DNA of 64,000 bases, taken from the NCBI RefSeq assembly GCF_918797505.1, contig NC_092796.1, positions 55,830,851-55,894,850 on the forward strand, read 5' to 3'. Under the pieces are notes generated by a model. The model ran no database searches. It saw only the letters and a list, made by a program, of their open reading frames with translations, and was not told the origin of the DNA. Below, piece after piece: positions 21,372 through 33,006 of the stretch (position 1 is the stretch's first letter; each line of letters starts with the position of its first letter). The stretch comes from Bemisia tabaci. Its lineage: Eukaryota; Arthropoda; Insecta; Hemiptera; Aleyrodidae. The position numbers and the translations under genes are program-made.

Positions 21372-22370
21372 TTCAATGTTTTCTTTTATATTTTGTGATT
21401 TTAATATACTTCAGCGCGGTGTCCGCGCAACCAAACGCTCGAAATCGGACGTATTTGACTCTAAAAGATCGACGTACACAGTCATACAGGTTAAAACTAA
21501 TGAATGCGTGCTTCTTGGTTTTTCTCCCATTTTTATTAATTTTTGTATGGTTTCTTTCAACACAACTTTTATTTTCCGCGTGGACGTAAACTACTGGACA
21601 AAACAGGTGCACGGACAAAAAGTCGTTGACGGAGTGTCCTGAAACTCCCCTTCAGGATCACGAATAATAAACGGTGGAGACTGCGATATGCCGCCAAGCG
21701 AGTCGCACTTGTCTGAGAATAAATTCTCAGCCGCACACGGTGCGGCGCTGCACGACGCTATTAAGGCGTCTTGAAGCAACTGTTCGTACTCAGTGAATGT
21801 CCGCGCTGCATATACAATAAATTGAGGGCGTTTTGAATTCCTTTGCCACACAAAAGCTTGACTGCCGGGCAAGCGCAATTAATTACGGCGAGCTGCTGCT
21901 CTTGTGAATCATGGCTTGAACATCGGAATATACTGTTAAAAATGTCCGTGTTTAAGGTTACTTTGAATTATTTCTTTCGGTCAGATTAACCAAACAAACT
22001 TGGTTGATCGCCAAAGTTCTTGGATAAATCGACCGAAACCGTAGATAGCTCTGAGACATCCTTTGATGACGAAAGTTTCCTGCTAAACTGATGCACTTTT
22101 TTTTCTCTCATTGCCACTCGCAGAGGTTACGACTTGCGAGTTGTGAGCGCATAGGACTATCACCAATGCAATCCAGGTTTGGTCCAGGCGAATCTCGGTT
22201 GATTTTTAACAAGTTCACCAATTTCCAACCCAAAGATTTGACCGATGTACCCAAAGAAAAACTAGCCAAAACTTATTAACCGCATGATTAAGTTACTTTG
22301 CGCTCTACTTTCCACGTTAACGCACAAAATGTCAGTTACTCTTTCTTAAAGTGTAGTCTCGGGACGCCAT
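21372..22370. other. intergenic, no gene identified
   Basis: Overlapping ORFs of up to 95 codons on both strands, such as 21591-21878, lack recognisable motifs. I see no RNA gene or clear repeat. Confidence 0.4.
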
Positions 22371-22555
22371 GGGCAGAGTTGCCACAGATTTTAGAAAATG
22401 AAATTCCCTGACATTTCCCTGACACATTTTCGTGAAATTCCCTGATAATTGATGATATGCCGGATGGTTAAAAAATACATAATTAGAAATAGCTTCCAGG
22501 CAAAATTTGTCGGTCGAAACGTCAAAAACATTCCAAAAAGCAAATAGAAGTGACT

Positions 22556-22969
22556 CACTGAAAAAAATTCTCGGCGTTTTTACCAAGGTCCGTTGGTAAC
22601 TTTATACCATCTCACTTTTTTACCAATTATTGGTAATGTCACCAAGACAGACTGGTAAACTTACCTAAAAACTGGTATTTTTACTGGATTTTTCTGGTAA
22701 GAATACCACTTTTATTGGTAATCGGTTCCCGGTAACTTTACCATTTTATCTCGGTAATTCTACCACTGTCGATAAAAATCTTGGCGCTTTTACCAAGGTC
22801 CATCGGTAACTTTGCCGTAAGTTCAATAATTTTACCGAAATTTCTCGGTAAAATTACCAATACCATAAATGGTAATTTTATCAAGAAAAAACAGGGATCA
22901 AATAGAACCCTGAATTCTTGGTAATTTTACCCTTTTCTTGGTAAATACACCGAGATTTTTTTTTCAGTG
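22556..22969. mobile_element. TTACCAA-rich palindromic MITE, copy 1
   Basis: A 414-bp element, ends CACTGAAAAAAATTCTCGGCG / CGAGATTTTTTTTTCAGTG (inverse pair). The interior is made of short tracts around ggtaa and ttacc in both orientations. A second copy is at 51784-52189. It interrupts a repeat rich in ttccctgac, whose text resumes at 22975. Confidence 0.85.
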
Positions 22970-23439
22970 GCTTGATAACTTATCCCTGACATGTTCGTCA
23001 TTTTCCCTGGCATTTCCCGGTTTTCCCTGACTGTGGCAACCATGCGTGGGAGTCTCCGAAGCCCCAAAATGAAGCTCCCGAGTGATACACCTGACAAACC
23101 CTGCGAACTCCCCAGCCCGCGAGCAAGACGGCAACCCCGCTAATCAATGCCAATCAGCTTCGCGGACGTTTCCTTTCTGCTCCCGTCCGGATGATAAATG
23201 AAACCGTAGCACCGCGCCGCGGCCAGCCCGTCCTCCGCTCTGCCGTGCTGAGGAAAAACGCCGTATCAACATTCCAGAGTTGCCAAATTTCCTCTCGGAA
23301 AATGTTCATTTTTTTAAAAAAATTATCAATACAAAATATTTATATACCCTTATTACCTTTAAGGGTATTTCAAGGGATACTTTTTTGGGGTATCAGGGTA
23401 ATTTATTATTTCAAGGGGTTCAAGACATTAATAAGACAA

Positions 23440-23620
23440 ATTATAAATAAGTACAATTTTTAAAATTAAAAAAAATCTTAACAATAAAAATTTAAATTTC
23501 TGTTAAAAACTAGGATTAGATACCCTACTATTTAGAATTAATATAATTGAAGTAGTAAAAGAGAATCTTCAAACTTAAAAAAATTGGCGGTAGCTTAACC
23601 TAACTAGAGGAATCTGCTAT
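23440..23620 (+). pseudogene. nuclear copy of mitochondrial 12S rRNA fragment
   Basis: Contains aaaactaggattagatacc, the near-universal 12S core, then an AT-rich spacer, then aattggcggtagctt and agaggaatctg, in the order and spacing of insect small-subunit mitochondrial rRNA. Only the middle of the gene is present. The left boundary is uncertain because upstream AT-rich sequence could also be mitochondrial. Confidence 0.85.
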
Positions 23621-23634
23621 ATACCCTATATTGA

Positions 23635-23896
23635 ATATCGACGGTGCAAGTCGGCAATCACATAACTCGTTTGCGGTGTCTGAAAATCTCCGCAACTATG
23701 ATATTTTTTTAAAGGAGAACAAATGGACATGATTCCTTGAAGTTTTTGCAGAATTTTCCTCGCACATAGAAGAAAAATCACGGCAGTTTTAAAGAATTAC
23801 CGTTGAGTAGTTTTCCGTTTAAAAAATAAAGTATGACAGGAAGTCTGCGACGTCGCAAACCGAGTTATGTGATTGCCGACTTTCACCGTCGATATA
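23635..23896. mobile_element. palindromic MITE nested in the CTGCCG element
   Basis: About 262 bp, ends atatcgacggtgcaagtcgg / gccgactttcaccgtcgatat, continuing through caatcacataactcg / cgagttatgtgattg. The right half has atgacaggaagtctgcgacgt, linking it to the GACGTTGCAGACTTCC family. Confidence 0.8.
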
Positions 23897-24054
23897 CCCT
23901 TGAAATTTTCAAACGTTGTAGATAAAATTACGAACGAAATCATCTGAAAAACCAGATAAGAAATATTCACAGATTTTCCTGAAAATTTGCGGTTTGTCGA
24001 AGGAAATTTGACAACGCCTGACGGCTCTTACGGCGTTTTTCCTTCGGACGGCAG

Positions 24055-24440
24055 CGCTCCTGTTCCTTTCTCTCGACGCTCTCACGGGGAGGTCATGGTT
24101 CCGCGGCCGACCGACAGCGCGGCTCTAAATTTTGGCGCTGGGCAGGGGGTGGCGGTGGGGGAGGGGGAGGGGGGCGAGGTGGGGCCGGAGAAATGCATGA
24201 CCCGGTTTTCGAGCTCCTCTGCAGCGGCTTTGCTCCGGTGCGGCACGGTGTACGGTGTGCTATCAAAAACCGCGTATCTACAGGGAATCACCGACGGAGG
24301 TACGAGGTTCTTCGTCTCGATATCGTGGGTCCGTCGATCTGCCCGACGAGCTCGTGAAATTGATCCATGACACGCTCGTTGCATCGCGCCGGGCCGCTCG
24401 CCGGGTTCCCGCAAAAAGGCGATCGAAAAATTACCTCATT
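24055..24440. promoter_or_regulatory. CpG-rich, G-rich stretch, possible promoter
   Basis: High GC and many CpG after kilobases of AT-rich DNA. 24139-24184 has five or more G-runs of three to six on the plus strand, able to form a G-quadruplex. Open frames run through on both strands but show no known motif. It could be a promoter or first exon of an unseen gene. Confidence 0.35.
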
Positions 24441-25602
24441 TCTCAGCATTTCCGATGTTTGACATACCTACTCACAATCAGTGTTCCTGACCAAAAGCTG
24501 TGTCTTGGAGTTTCCTCAAAAGTTGCTCTTTTTTTTGGATAGTGAACGAGTCTTAATGAAATATGATTCAAATGAAAGATCATAGAGACGCAAGACCTTT
24601 GGTTTGGAAAAACTGTTCATTTATAGGAAGAATTGCGTCGGAGTCTTATGATTAGTTCAATGAAGCGTTCAATAAGGTAAAAAGGAAAAAGGCGGGGGAA
24701 AGGCGAAAGGGTCAGCCAGCGTTACGCATAGTGAGTTGGAGCACCGAACAGTGTAAAACAGGGAGACCACCTCAGGGCTCATGTCTAAAGTAATTGAGGG
24801 GCTTGGAGGACACGTGGGATGAATGCAGTTTTTGCTTTTTCGAGAAATACCTGCGTTTTAAGTTTCAAAAATTACATGGAGCCTTAGGGCGAAAAGAAAA
24901 CTCAAACTATCTATTCTTGATGCTTAAAAATTGGATTTTAGTAGGATAGTGAATTTTTTTAGAATATATTTTAAGGCTAATTGAATTTAAGTTGGAATCA
25001 TTCATGACTCAATTTTCCTGTAAGCGCCACTTGTCTTTCTTGTCCTTCAAACCCCACGATTACACTGCTGATCCGCCATTAATTTTCCTCGCTGCGAAAC
25101 CCGACGGTCAGCAAATGCGCCTTCAAATTGATACATAGGCAAGAGCGACCACAGTGCAACACGAATAGTTACCTTCTTCAAATTCGATTCACGTGCGTCG
25201 GCAGGTCCAAAGTTTTTGTGTACCATTTTTATCGTAAATTCGACTAGACACTCAAGTATGACTGAATCGGTTTCTCAGAAGTGCGAAATCGTCACGAGAA
25301 GGCTGAGAAAAATCGAAAGACGAGGAAGAAGAGAGGGCCGAGGCTTGAGTTAGCGTAGAAACTGACGTGAATATCGCAAAATGGAGAATTTGCACGCAAA
25401 AATGTTATTGGTTCGTCTGAGAGTGCTTAATGAGCTGAGTTTGCAGTATTTCCCTCTATTTTAAATGTATTTCTGACATCGAAAACTGTAGAAAACTAGA
25501 TTTACAATCAATAGTGAGAAAATTTATCGCTTTGCGACATCATCAAGCGGCATTCGTGTATTTTAGCAGATTAGGTTCTTTTGTCATCCTGACGCGGATC
25601 CA
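24441..25602. other. intergenic, nothing recognised
   Basis: No ORF with motifs, no RNA gene and no clear repeat. Composition is typical of the window background. Confidence 0.4.
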
Positions 25603-28241
25603 GAAAGAGCCTCCCAAAAAAAAGGCTTATTTTGGCCCCTTTTTAGGTATTCGATTCGACCATTGGACCAAGGTTTAAATGGAAGCTTACATCAACAGAA
25701 AACTCAGGAAAAAATTTCAAGATGAGTATAGGAACCGTTTTCGAGTTACGGGGGGGCAAAGGGGTCACAATCCGGCCTAATTTTTTGCTGTTTTCTTGTA
25801 TAATTGATGTATCGGCGGGGTTCTTATCGTTGTTTACGCATGTGTAGCACATGGATTCCTACGTATTTTTACTCGTAGAATCGATTTTTTAACGTTGCCG
25901 AATCGATAAACTGATCAGTTAAATCGATTTTGAACGATTTTTCAAGGAAAATCGATGATTTTTCAGGATCGAAATTGTTTATTTTCGATTCATGAATGAA
26001 TAAATGCACCTGAATAGACTAAAGCACACGTAGCCCTATGTATTTTGACACGGAGAATTGATTTTTAACGTTGAGGAGTCGATTTATCTATCTTTTGTAT
26101 CGAATTTTTGCGATTTTTTACGGAAAATCGATGACCTTTCGGCATTAAAATCGGGTTTGCTCCATCCGAGAGCGAAGATATGTACCCAACATGATTGGAG
26201 CACATCGACTCTTACGTATTTTTATACGTGGAATCGATCTATAACCTCGATGAGTCGATATAGCGATCGATTGTATTGAATTTTTGTGATTTTTTGCGGA
26301 AAATCGATGGTTTATCGGGATTGAGATCGGTGTCTCTCCATCCAAGATCGGAGAAATGTACCCTTCATGATTGGACCACATCAGTCCTTACGTAGGTATT
26401 TCTACACGTAGAATCAATTTTAAACGTCGACGAGTCGATATATCGATCTGACATACACAACTCTTGCGATTTTTTACGGATATTCGATGGTTCTTTAAGG
26501 ATCGGCATTGGAAAAATCTACCAGACATGACTGGAGCACATCGATTCGTTTCTGATTATTCTCGCAAAATCAATTTTTGAAGTCGACGAGTCGATATATT
26601 GACTGGTCATATTGACTTCTTAAGATTTCTATGGAAAATCGATTTTTTGATCAGGAATGAAATTGGTTACTTACGGTCCGAGGGTGAAGATATGCACCTG
26701 ACATGGTTGGAGCACGCCGTTTCCACGTACTTTTACACGTAGAATCATTTTTAAGGTTGACGAGTCGGTTTATCGATTAGTCATACTCGGCCAACTCGAG
26801 GGGCAGTTTTATCTCCCTTCAAATATGCTAATCCGGAATTCTCATACTGTTCCATAACAAAGTACTTTGATACGTGTATGTATTTTCTTAAATCATTTAA
26901 GTGAAGTCATTCATTCACTCATTCACTCTGGTGTCAATGGATTTGGTTCCGTTGGATTAACAGAAAATGTAGTCGTGTCGGGTGCATTCCTTCATTCCCG
27001 TTTTGATTAAAATCAAAACTATTTCAACTTCAAGAAACCATCGGATTTTAATAAATCACAAAAAATTGATTTGTCAGATCGCCAAACCGACTCGTCAACC
27101 TTAAAAATGATTCTACGTGTAAAAGTACGTGGAAACGGCGTGCTCCAACCATGTCAGGTGCATATCTTCACCCTCGGACCGTAAGTAACCAATTTCATTC
27201 CTGATCAAAAAATCGATTTTCCATAGAAATCTTAAGAAGTCAATATGACCAGTCAATATATCGACTCGTCGACTTCAAAAATTGATTTTGCGAGAATAAT
27301 CAGAAACGAATCGATGTGCTCCAGTCATGTCTGGTAGATTTTTCCAATGCCGATCCTTAAAGAACCATCGAATATCCGTAAAAAATCGCAAGAGTTGTGT
27401 ATGTCAGATCGATATATCGACTCGTCGACGTTTAAAATTGATTCTACGTGTAGAAATACCTACGTAAGGACTGATGTGGTCCAATCATGAAGGGTACATT
27501 TCTCCGATCTTGGATGGAGAGACACCGATCTCAATCCCGATAAACCATCGATTTTCCGCAAAAAATCACAAAAATTCAATACAATCGATCGCTATATCGA
27601 CTCATCGAGGTTATAGATCGATTCCACGTATAAAAATACGTAAGAGTCGATGTGCTCCAATCATGTTGGGTACATATCTTCGCTCTCGGATGGAGCAAAC
27701 CCGATTTTAATGCCGAAAGGTCATCGATTTTCCGTAAAAAATCGCAAAAATTCGATACAAAAGATAGATAAATCGACTCCTCAACGTTAAAAATCAATTC
27801 TCCGTGTCAAAATACATAGGGCTACGTGTGCTTTAGTCTATTCAGGTGCATTTATTCATTCATGAATCGAAAATAAACAATTTCGATCCTGAAAAATCAT
27901 CGATTTTCCTTGAAAAATCGTTCAAAATCGATTTAACTGATCAGTTTATCGATTCGGCAACGTTAAAAATCGATTCTACGAGTAAAAATACGTAGGAATC
28001 CATGTGCTACACATGCGTAAACAACGATAAGAACCCCGCCGATACATCAATTATACAAGAAAACAGCAAAAAATTAGGCCGGATTGTGACCCCTTTGCCC
28101 CCCGTAACTCGAAAACGGTTCCTATACTCATCTTGAAATTTTTTCCTGAGTTTTCTGTTGATGTAAGCTTCCATTTAAACCTTGGTCCAATGGTCGAATC
28201 GAATACCTAAAAAGGGGCCAAATTTTGGCAGGCTCTTTGGC
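25603..28241. mobile_element. foldback-like element: 1.17-kb inverted arms of 175-bp repeats
   Basis: Left arm 25603-26771 and right arm 27085-28241 are inverted and nearly identical; 73- and 78-codon ORFs in one arm recur unchanged in the other. Differences I see are G7 versus C6 (near 25750 / 28100) and an 11-bp indel near the outer end. Each arm holds about six diverged direct units of roughly 175 bp (starts near 25874, 26050, 26227, 26407, 26563, 26738). The 313-bp spacer contains further unit-like text. Long inverted arms made of tandem units are typical of Foldback elements; the assignment is inference. Confidence 0.8.
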
Positions 28242-28593
28242 AACACTGGCTCTCCTCCATTTAAACATGTGTTGAATAATCGATTCTTGTCGGAGCACCT
28301 GGCCATTCCTAGAATCGATACATTTCCATAAGTTTAAATGTAGAAGCAGCAATGTTGCCAATTTTCTAGATCCGCCGTTCTCATCCATACTGTTTAATTT
28401 ACAAATCAATCAAGGATCCTTTTACTAAAGTCGCTCAGTAGTTTCCACTTGAACATGAAATTCATCAAATTTCAGACACCTGAAACTGAAAATTCTCCAT
28501 AACGGCAATTTCCTAATAAAACTAAACAGACAAACAAAAAGTCATCACTTTGAGTATTTTGGCAAGAAAAAGAGTATTCAACTCAGGAATGTG

Positions 28594-28871
28594 CTGGTTA
28601 CACGCTCAAATTCCCATCAATTTCCGATCAAATGGTGACTGGTGCGCACCATCTACCATCAAATTTCTGCGGCCTGCAAAAATTTGATGGTAGATGATGG
28701 GACTGTGGGGCTCATCCTTCATCTGATTTCCACACAACCGTGCTTATTTCATTCTTATTTCAATCAACACGCTGTTTCAATTAATTTTACTCATCAATCT
28801 AGATAACTCTCGACCGCCATCTTGGTCATCCTTTTGACCGGAATTTGACGGAAATTTGAGCGTGTAACCAG
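28594..28871. mobile_element. CTGGTTACACG-family MITE, inverted copy
   Basis: 278 bp, ends CTGGTTACACGCTCAAATT / TTGAGCGTGTAACCAG. Inverted relative to 16887-17163: accgccatcttggtcat here is the complement of atgaccaagatggcggt there. Confidence 0.85.
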
Positions 28872-29466
28872 GCCAGGAGGCTGGGAACTTTCTGCATCCC
28901 TGCAGCTGTTGGGTGGGCCGATGCTCCAGATACGTGCACGACGGACATCAAGTGCAGATGACACTAAACGCGTTTACAACTGCTCGATGTCTGTGACCCA
29001 TATCGGAGGCGTGCGTCGTACTCGTAGATCCATCGCGATCATTATTTTTATTGGGTCCCGGCCTCGCACCCGACGTTCGACTTTTCTTCTCTGGCCGTGG
29101 CCGGAAGGAGGCGCTATTGAAGCGGTGGCCGTAAAACCCGCTCGGCTATTGAATCATTCTCCGAGATCGATCGCGATGAGGGGTATTGTCAACCGATAGC
29201 CGGTGAGACCGTACATAACTCATCGGGAAAATGGCAGGACGTGGGCCCGATCTTCGTCGCAACGTCACTCGCACGGCGCGCAGTGGAACCAGCTAGTCCG
29301 TGCTCCCATTTTAATTTATCAAAAGATTCCGAAATGATTCCGATTTCCGGAAATATATTCCGATTTGCCAAAGTTTCGAGAACAATCCCGATTTTTTAAA
29401 AAAATTCCGGGAAAAAATTCCGAAATACGCCCGGATTTAGTTCCGAAGATCGTCATATTTGATCAA
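28872..29466. other. GC-moderate intergenic stretch, no gene
   Basis: About 28900-29300 is richer in CpG than its surroundings. A 96-codon ORF at 28909-29199 has no motif. From 29320 a low-complexity run of ttccg words starts. Confidence 0.35.
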
Positions 29467-29696
29467 CACTGGAAAAAAAAAACACATTGGATCTCGAGTC
29501 CGGACTCTTAGAAACATCGACAAGAAAAAGTGCTCTTGATTCAAGCAGATTTAAGCTTAAAACAAGAACCAAGCCTCTTAATTCAAGCGGATTTCGTTTT
29601 GATTCAAGCAAAAATCCGATTGAATCAAGAGTATTTTTTCTTGTCAATGTTTTCAAGAGTCTGGACTTTAGACCCGATGTGTTTTTTTTTCCAGTG
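29467..29696. mobile_element. CACTGGAAAA-family MITE 1
   Basis: 230 bp palindrome, ends CACTGGAAAAA / TTTTTCCAGTG, inner blocks cattggatct, agtcc(a/g)gactctta, gacaagaaaaa, cttgattcaa, aagcctctta and their inverse. First of nine copies, all between 29 and 60 kb. Confidence 0.9.
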
Positions 29697-29861
29697 AAGA
29701 AGTCCCTAATTTTGATCGAATAAATGGTTAAGCTGGCGAAACACCGCAAATTTCGAGGAAGCTACGAAAATAGCTAAAAATTCCGGGGATTCAGAGGATT
29801 CCCGGAAAAATTCCGATTATTTGGAAAGTTCTGAATTTCGAAATTAATTCCGGGAAATGGC

Positions 29862-30077
29862 AGCACTGAATTGAAGAGGTCGGACATGGCTAAAATTTCA
29901 AATGTTGATGTTTTTTTCGCCACAAATTCAATTTCCAGGTGGAGTTCCTGTGAGGAAATTTCATAAAAAACCAATGGAGCCACTTTTAAACTTTCTCGCT
30001 TCACATTTCCGATAATATGAGCTTTCAAAGTTGCCAGATTTTGTCAGACTTCTCCTATTGACTCGATCCACTGTGCG
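29862..30077. mobile_element. CGCACAGTGG-family MITE, left end degraded
   Basis: About 216 bp. The right end ttgactcgatccactgtgcg is intact; the left end is reduced to gcactgaattgaagaggtcgg. Interior blocks match 17825-18061. Confidence 0.7.
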
Positions 30078-30640
30078 ATGCGGGGCAGTGCTGCCATCGC
30101 TGGTGATTCTATCGGGGTCTTCGGAGACAATTCCGAGAGGCTTCGGAATTTTTCGCCGTCATGACAATACTGATGCGTGGTCCTGTCATCGTCGTTATCA
30201 GCATAACCAGGAGTTATAGTTTTGGCCTGAATTTGTAATGGCCTAAGCGCCGAGCCCGCTCTCTAGCCCGTAAATTACTCATTCAGACCTACGCCGTGGA
30301 AAGCTGTATCGCATTCTAGATTTATATCGATTTTCCATTGCGGTCTTTCAAAATTTTCGCTCTTTGAATTTTTGTAGAGAAATATGCCGGGTTTATACCT
30401 AACTTGAGATTATAAAAAAAAAAAAAATCTGCCCTCCCCCCTCCCCCGAACTCGGAAATACACGGAAATATTGAAAAGTGTGCTCCAAACTACACCAATT
30501 GCGGACAAGGTAGTGGATTTCATACATGTTCAATGTGACCATCGTGATTTTCGTGTAATTTCACTTATAACACGTTTTGCCACGAAAATCTGTTGCGTAC
30601 AACATACCCATGATGTTCTTTCAGATTGAAAAGGTATAGA
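30078..30640. other. intergenic, no gene
   Basis: No motif-bearing ORF. An A-run precedes a C-rich patch at 30416-30450. Confidence 0.4.
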
Positions 30641-31022
30641 CTGCCGTGCTAAGGAAGAACGCTGTCTGAGCCTTCAAAAGTTGCCAAATGCCCTTGGATA
30701 AATTACGAGTGTTCAGGGAAATGTGTAAATACTTTGCCTCCAATTTTCTAGAGGATCAAAACTAAATTATCTGAAAATTTCGAGGGGAAATATTCACAAC
30801 TTCCTTAAAAATAAATTTTTCATCAAGAGAAATTTGGCAGCCTTCAAATGGATTACATTTTGCAATAAAGAACCACTATCTCTGGCTCTCCCATAAAAGC
30901 ACATATCTGCATAGGAAAGCCAATAGCATGTATGTTGTTTCAAAAAACGGGCCAGAAATAGTGGTTCTATATTGCAAAATGTAATCGAAATGTTCAGGGC
31001 GTTTTTCCTTAGCACCGCGCAG
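30641..31022. mobile_element. CTGCCG-family MITE with nested GGATTACATTTTG MITE
   Basis: The left end ctgccgtgctaagg is clear; the right end is cttagcaccgcgcag, with flanks TAGA / TAGC. A 137-bp palindrome (30850-30986) has inserted near the right terminal repeat. Confidence 0.75.
30850..30986. mobile_element. GGATTACATTTTGCAAT MITE, copy 1
   Basis: Ends ggattacattttgcaata / attgcaaaatgtaatc with inner pairs ggaaccact-like / agtggttc and tctggc / gccaga. A closely related copy is at 60931-61077. Confidence 0.8.
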
Positions 31023-31236
31023 TAGCGTAGTCCTTCCCTTATTTCGAGGGCAAGGTGAGTTATTTAACGTAAAACACGCCCACCGAGCAGGGCAAAAAAC
31101 ACGAAAAAAATAACCGCAGGCAAAAATTCGAGACGGCAAACACAAATGCGACGAGAATGAATGAAGCGGGCAGCTGGAGGGCGCTAGCGTGGCGGGTACG
31201 AGGAGGGGGCGACTCCTGAGTTCCCGCCTCAGACCG

Positions 31237-31391
31237 CAGTGGCGTGGCGTGCTTTGCGATATATCGATTGTTATGCCATTTAAACCTATGGAAAAGGATC
31301 GATAAAGAGGGGAACACTTTAATAATCGATTCTTTACCATAGGATTGAATAGCATAACAATCGATACATCGCAATTCACGCCACGCCACTG
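31237..31391. mobile_element. CAGTGGCGTGGC palindromic element
   Basis: 155 bp, ends CAGTGGCGTGGCGTGCTTTG / CACGCCACGCCACTG. Nearby flanks share CTCAGAC (left 31228-31234, right 31393-31399), suggesting an imperfect 8-bp target duplication of hAT type. Related to 17623-17785. Confidence 0.7.
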
Positions 31392-31752
31392 TCTCAGACA
31401 TAACACCTTGAGAGGACCTTTCCGGGAATCGACCTTTCGGGGGCAGGGAGGAGCCTCCAGGTTTGTCTTTGGAGTTAGTAACACCTGTTCCCCCCGTTCT
31501 CGGCCGACGGCGTGGATGTTGTCTCCCCTAACGCGTGGACCAACCGGTCGCCATGACAACCCTCGGTCGGCTTTTTTTCACCCCACAACCAACACATATA
31601 TCCAATTCCACGACTCATTACTTATTCCCTGGCCTAGTGCCGCTTCTACGGCCCTGCCCGTACTCCCAACCGACTTGCGTATGAAACAAGGTTGTCGCTT
31701 TGGCCTTCAAATTCGGGTTCTCCGCGATACTCAGGGTAGTCAGAGATCAAAT
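31392..31752. other. intergenic, moderately GC-rich, no gene
   Basis: A 139-codon ORF crosses this stretch but is partly repeat-derived and without motifs. Nothing else recognised. Confidence 0.35.
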
Positions 31753-32005
31753 CTGCCGTGCTAAGGAAGAACGCCGTATGAACATTCGAGAGTTGCCAAA
31801 TTTACTTCGATAAAATGGTTATTTTTGAGGAAAGTAATGAATATTTTCCCTTTAAATTTTCAGAATCGTTGGATGAAATTGCGAACAATATTATCTGAAA
31901 AATTGGGAGGAAAATAGTCAAAAGTTTACCAGGAAATTTGTGTTTTATCCAAGGAAATTTGGCAACGCCTGAAGGTTCATACGGCGTTCTTCCTTAGCAC
32001 GGCAG
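31753..32005. mobile_element. CTGCCG-family MITE, 4-bp target duplication AAAT
   Basis: 253 bp, ends CTGCCGTGCTAAGGAAG / CTTCCTTAGCACGGCAG, AAAT on both sides (31749-31752 and 32006-32009). It is one of the cleanest copies in the window. Confidence 0.92.
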
Positions 32006-32013
32006 AAATGTAC

Positions 32014-32136
32014 CGTCGCTCCTCAGACATAAGGGCATATCTCGATTTCCACGTGAGCCCTGTTTCACATATAAATCCATGCTTAATAGAGCTCATGTGA
32101 AAATCGAGATACGTCCTTACGTCAGAGGAGCGACTG
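32014..32136. mobile_element. GTCGCTCCTCAGACATAAGG palindromic MITE
   Basis: About 123 bp. gtcgctcctcagacataagg pairs with the inverse ccttacgtcagaggagcgac, and atctcgatttccacgtgagc with gctcatgtgaaaatcgagat. A second copy, split by another MITE, spans 51737-52252. Confidence 0.8.
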
Positions 32137-32149
32137 CGTGATTAAGTGC

Positions 32150-32924
32150 TAAACCGCGTGTCTCCGTTAGCGACGTTGCAGACTTCCTATCATGCTTCAT
32201 TTTTTCTCAGGAAAATCAGTCAAATTCATTCCTTAAAAATATCCTTGATTTTTCCCCCGCTATTAGTAGAATATTTCGTGGGAATCTCAAATTACATGAT
32301 TGAATGGACCACTAGACAAGATATGAATTTCAGCATTTTGATACATGCTTCTAACTAAAATTTCACGTAGAACACGATACGCACAAATAAAATTACCGAA
32401 ATCAACTCCTTACGAAGATATTTAGTGATTCTTGATGCGTGAATTCAAACCACCCGCTCATTAAAACTCAATGCTCTACGTGATTCACACCGCGCGCTAA
32501 ACGTTATCATGACAGTCTCTGCGATGTAAAAATCTGGCAACCTCAATCTTGACGCTTCGGCTCAGCTGTAGCAAATTGCTTATAGTTTGAACAACACATG
32601 GTGGAAAATGAACATTGCTCGATTGAGAGGCTTGCTGAAACCGTTGTAGTGCGCGATTTGACTCGCGTAGAGCTTTGAGTTTCTTGTGAGCGGGCAGTTC
32701 GAATTCCTTCTAGCCAATGTGAAATAAAAACGTTAATATCTTTGTTAGGAGTTGGTTTCAGTAATTTTCGTTGTGTGAATCGTGTTTTACGTGAAATTAT
32801 GGTTAAGAAACATGTATCAGATTGCTTAAATTCGTACCTTGCCTAGTGGTCCATTGTTTCTCTTCGAAGAAATGAAATAGGAGCAGAGATTTTGAAACAT
32901 CACAATGGAGGTACGTGGTCTCCT
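32150..32924. mobile_element. ACGTATCTCCG-family MITE split by a 553-bp element
   Basis: Left part carries cgtgtctccgttagcgacgt, tgcagacttcctatcatgct; right part aaataggagcagagattttg and tggaggtacgtggtctcc. Compare the unsplit copy 34798-35020, where the two halves join after tagtagaata. Confidence 0.7.
32303..32855. mobile_element. 553-bp element, ~125-bp terminal inverted repeats
   Basis: Ends AATGGACCACTAG / CTAGTGGTCCATT. The arms continue as pairs for about 125 bp: acaagatatgaatttcagca, tgatacatgcttct, aatttcacgtagaacacgat and accgaaatcaactcc all have inverse partners at the right. The middle holds no ORF. Class unknown. Confidence 0.78.
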
Positions 32925-32947
32925 TAGCCATCGATATTTGAACGGAT

Positions 32948-33006
32948 TCATGCTAAAAGGAACTATATTATACACACACCCTATGCACATAGTTCCTTTT
33001 AGCATA
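32948..33006. repeat. short perfect-stem hairpin
   Basis: atgctaaaaggaactat and its inverse atagttccttttagcat flank a loop of about 25 bp. Possibly the remnant of a small MITE. Confidence 0.7.

Larger units (their letters stand above)
23240..24054. mobile_element. enlarged CTGCCG-family element, 4-bp duplication CGCT
   Basis: Ends ctgccgtgctgagg / ccttcggacggcag with CGCT on both sides (23236-23239 and 24055-24058). At 815 bp it is about three times the family length because extra DNA sits within it: a mitochondrial 12S rRNA piece and a second palindromic element. TATACCCT occurs at 23343, 23620 and 23893, at the edges of these inserts. Confidence 0.88.

Noticed and set aside
24082..24414. 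Coding exon in the CpG-rich block
   Set aside because: Frames are open on both strands because of base composition; no motif or paired splice sites.
26058..27797. Identical 73- and 78-codon ORFs in opposite orientation
   Set aside because: They are the same DNA in two inverted arms; identity reflects the duplication, not coding constraint.
30876..31559. 227-codon minus-strand ORF, the longest listed
   Set aside because: It crosses two different MITEs and has no recognisable domain.
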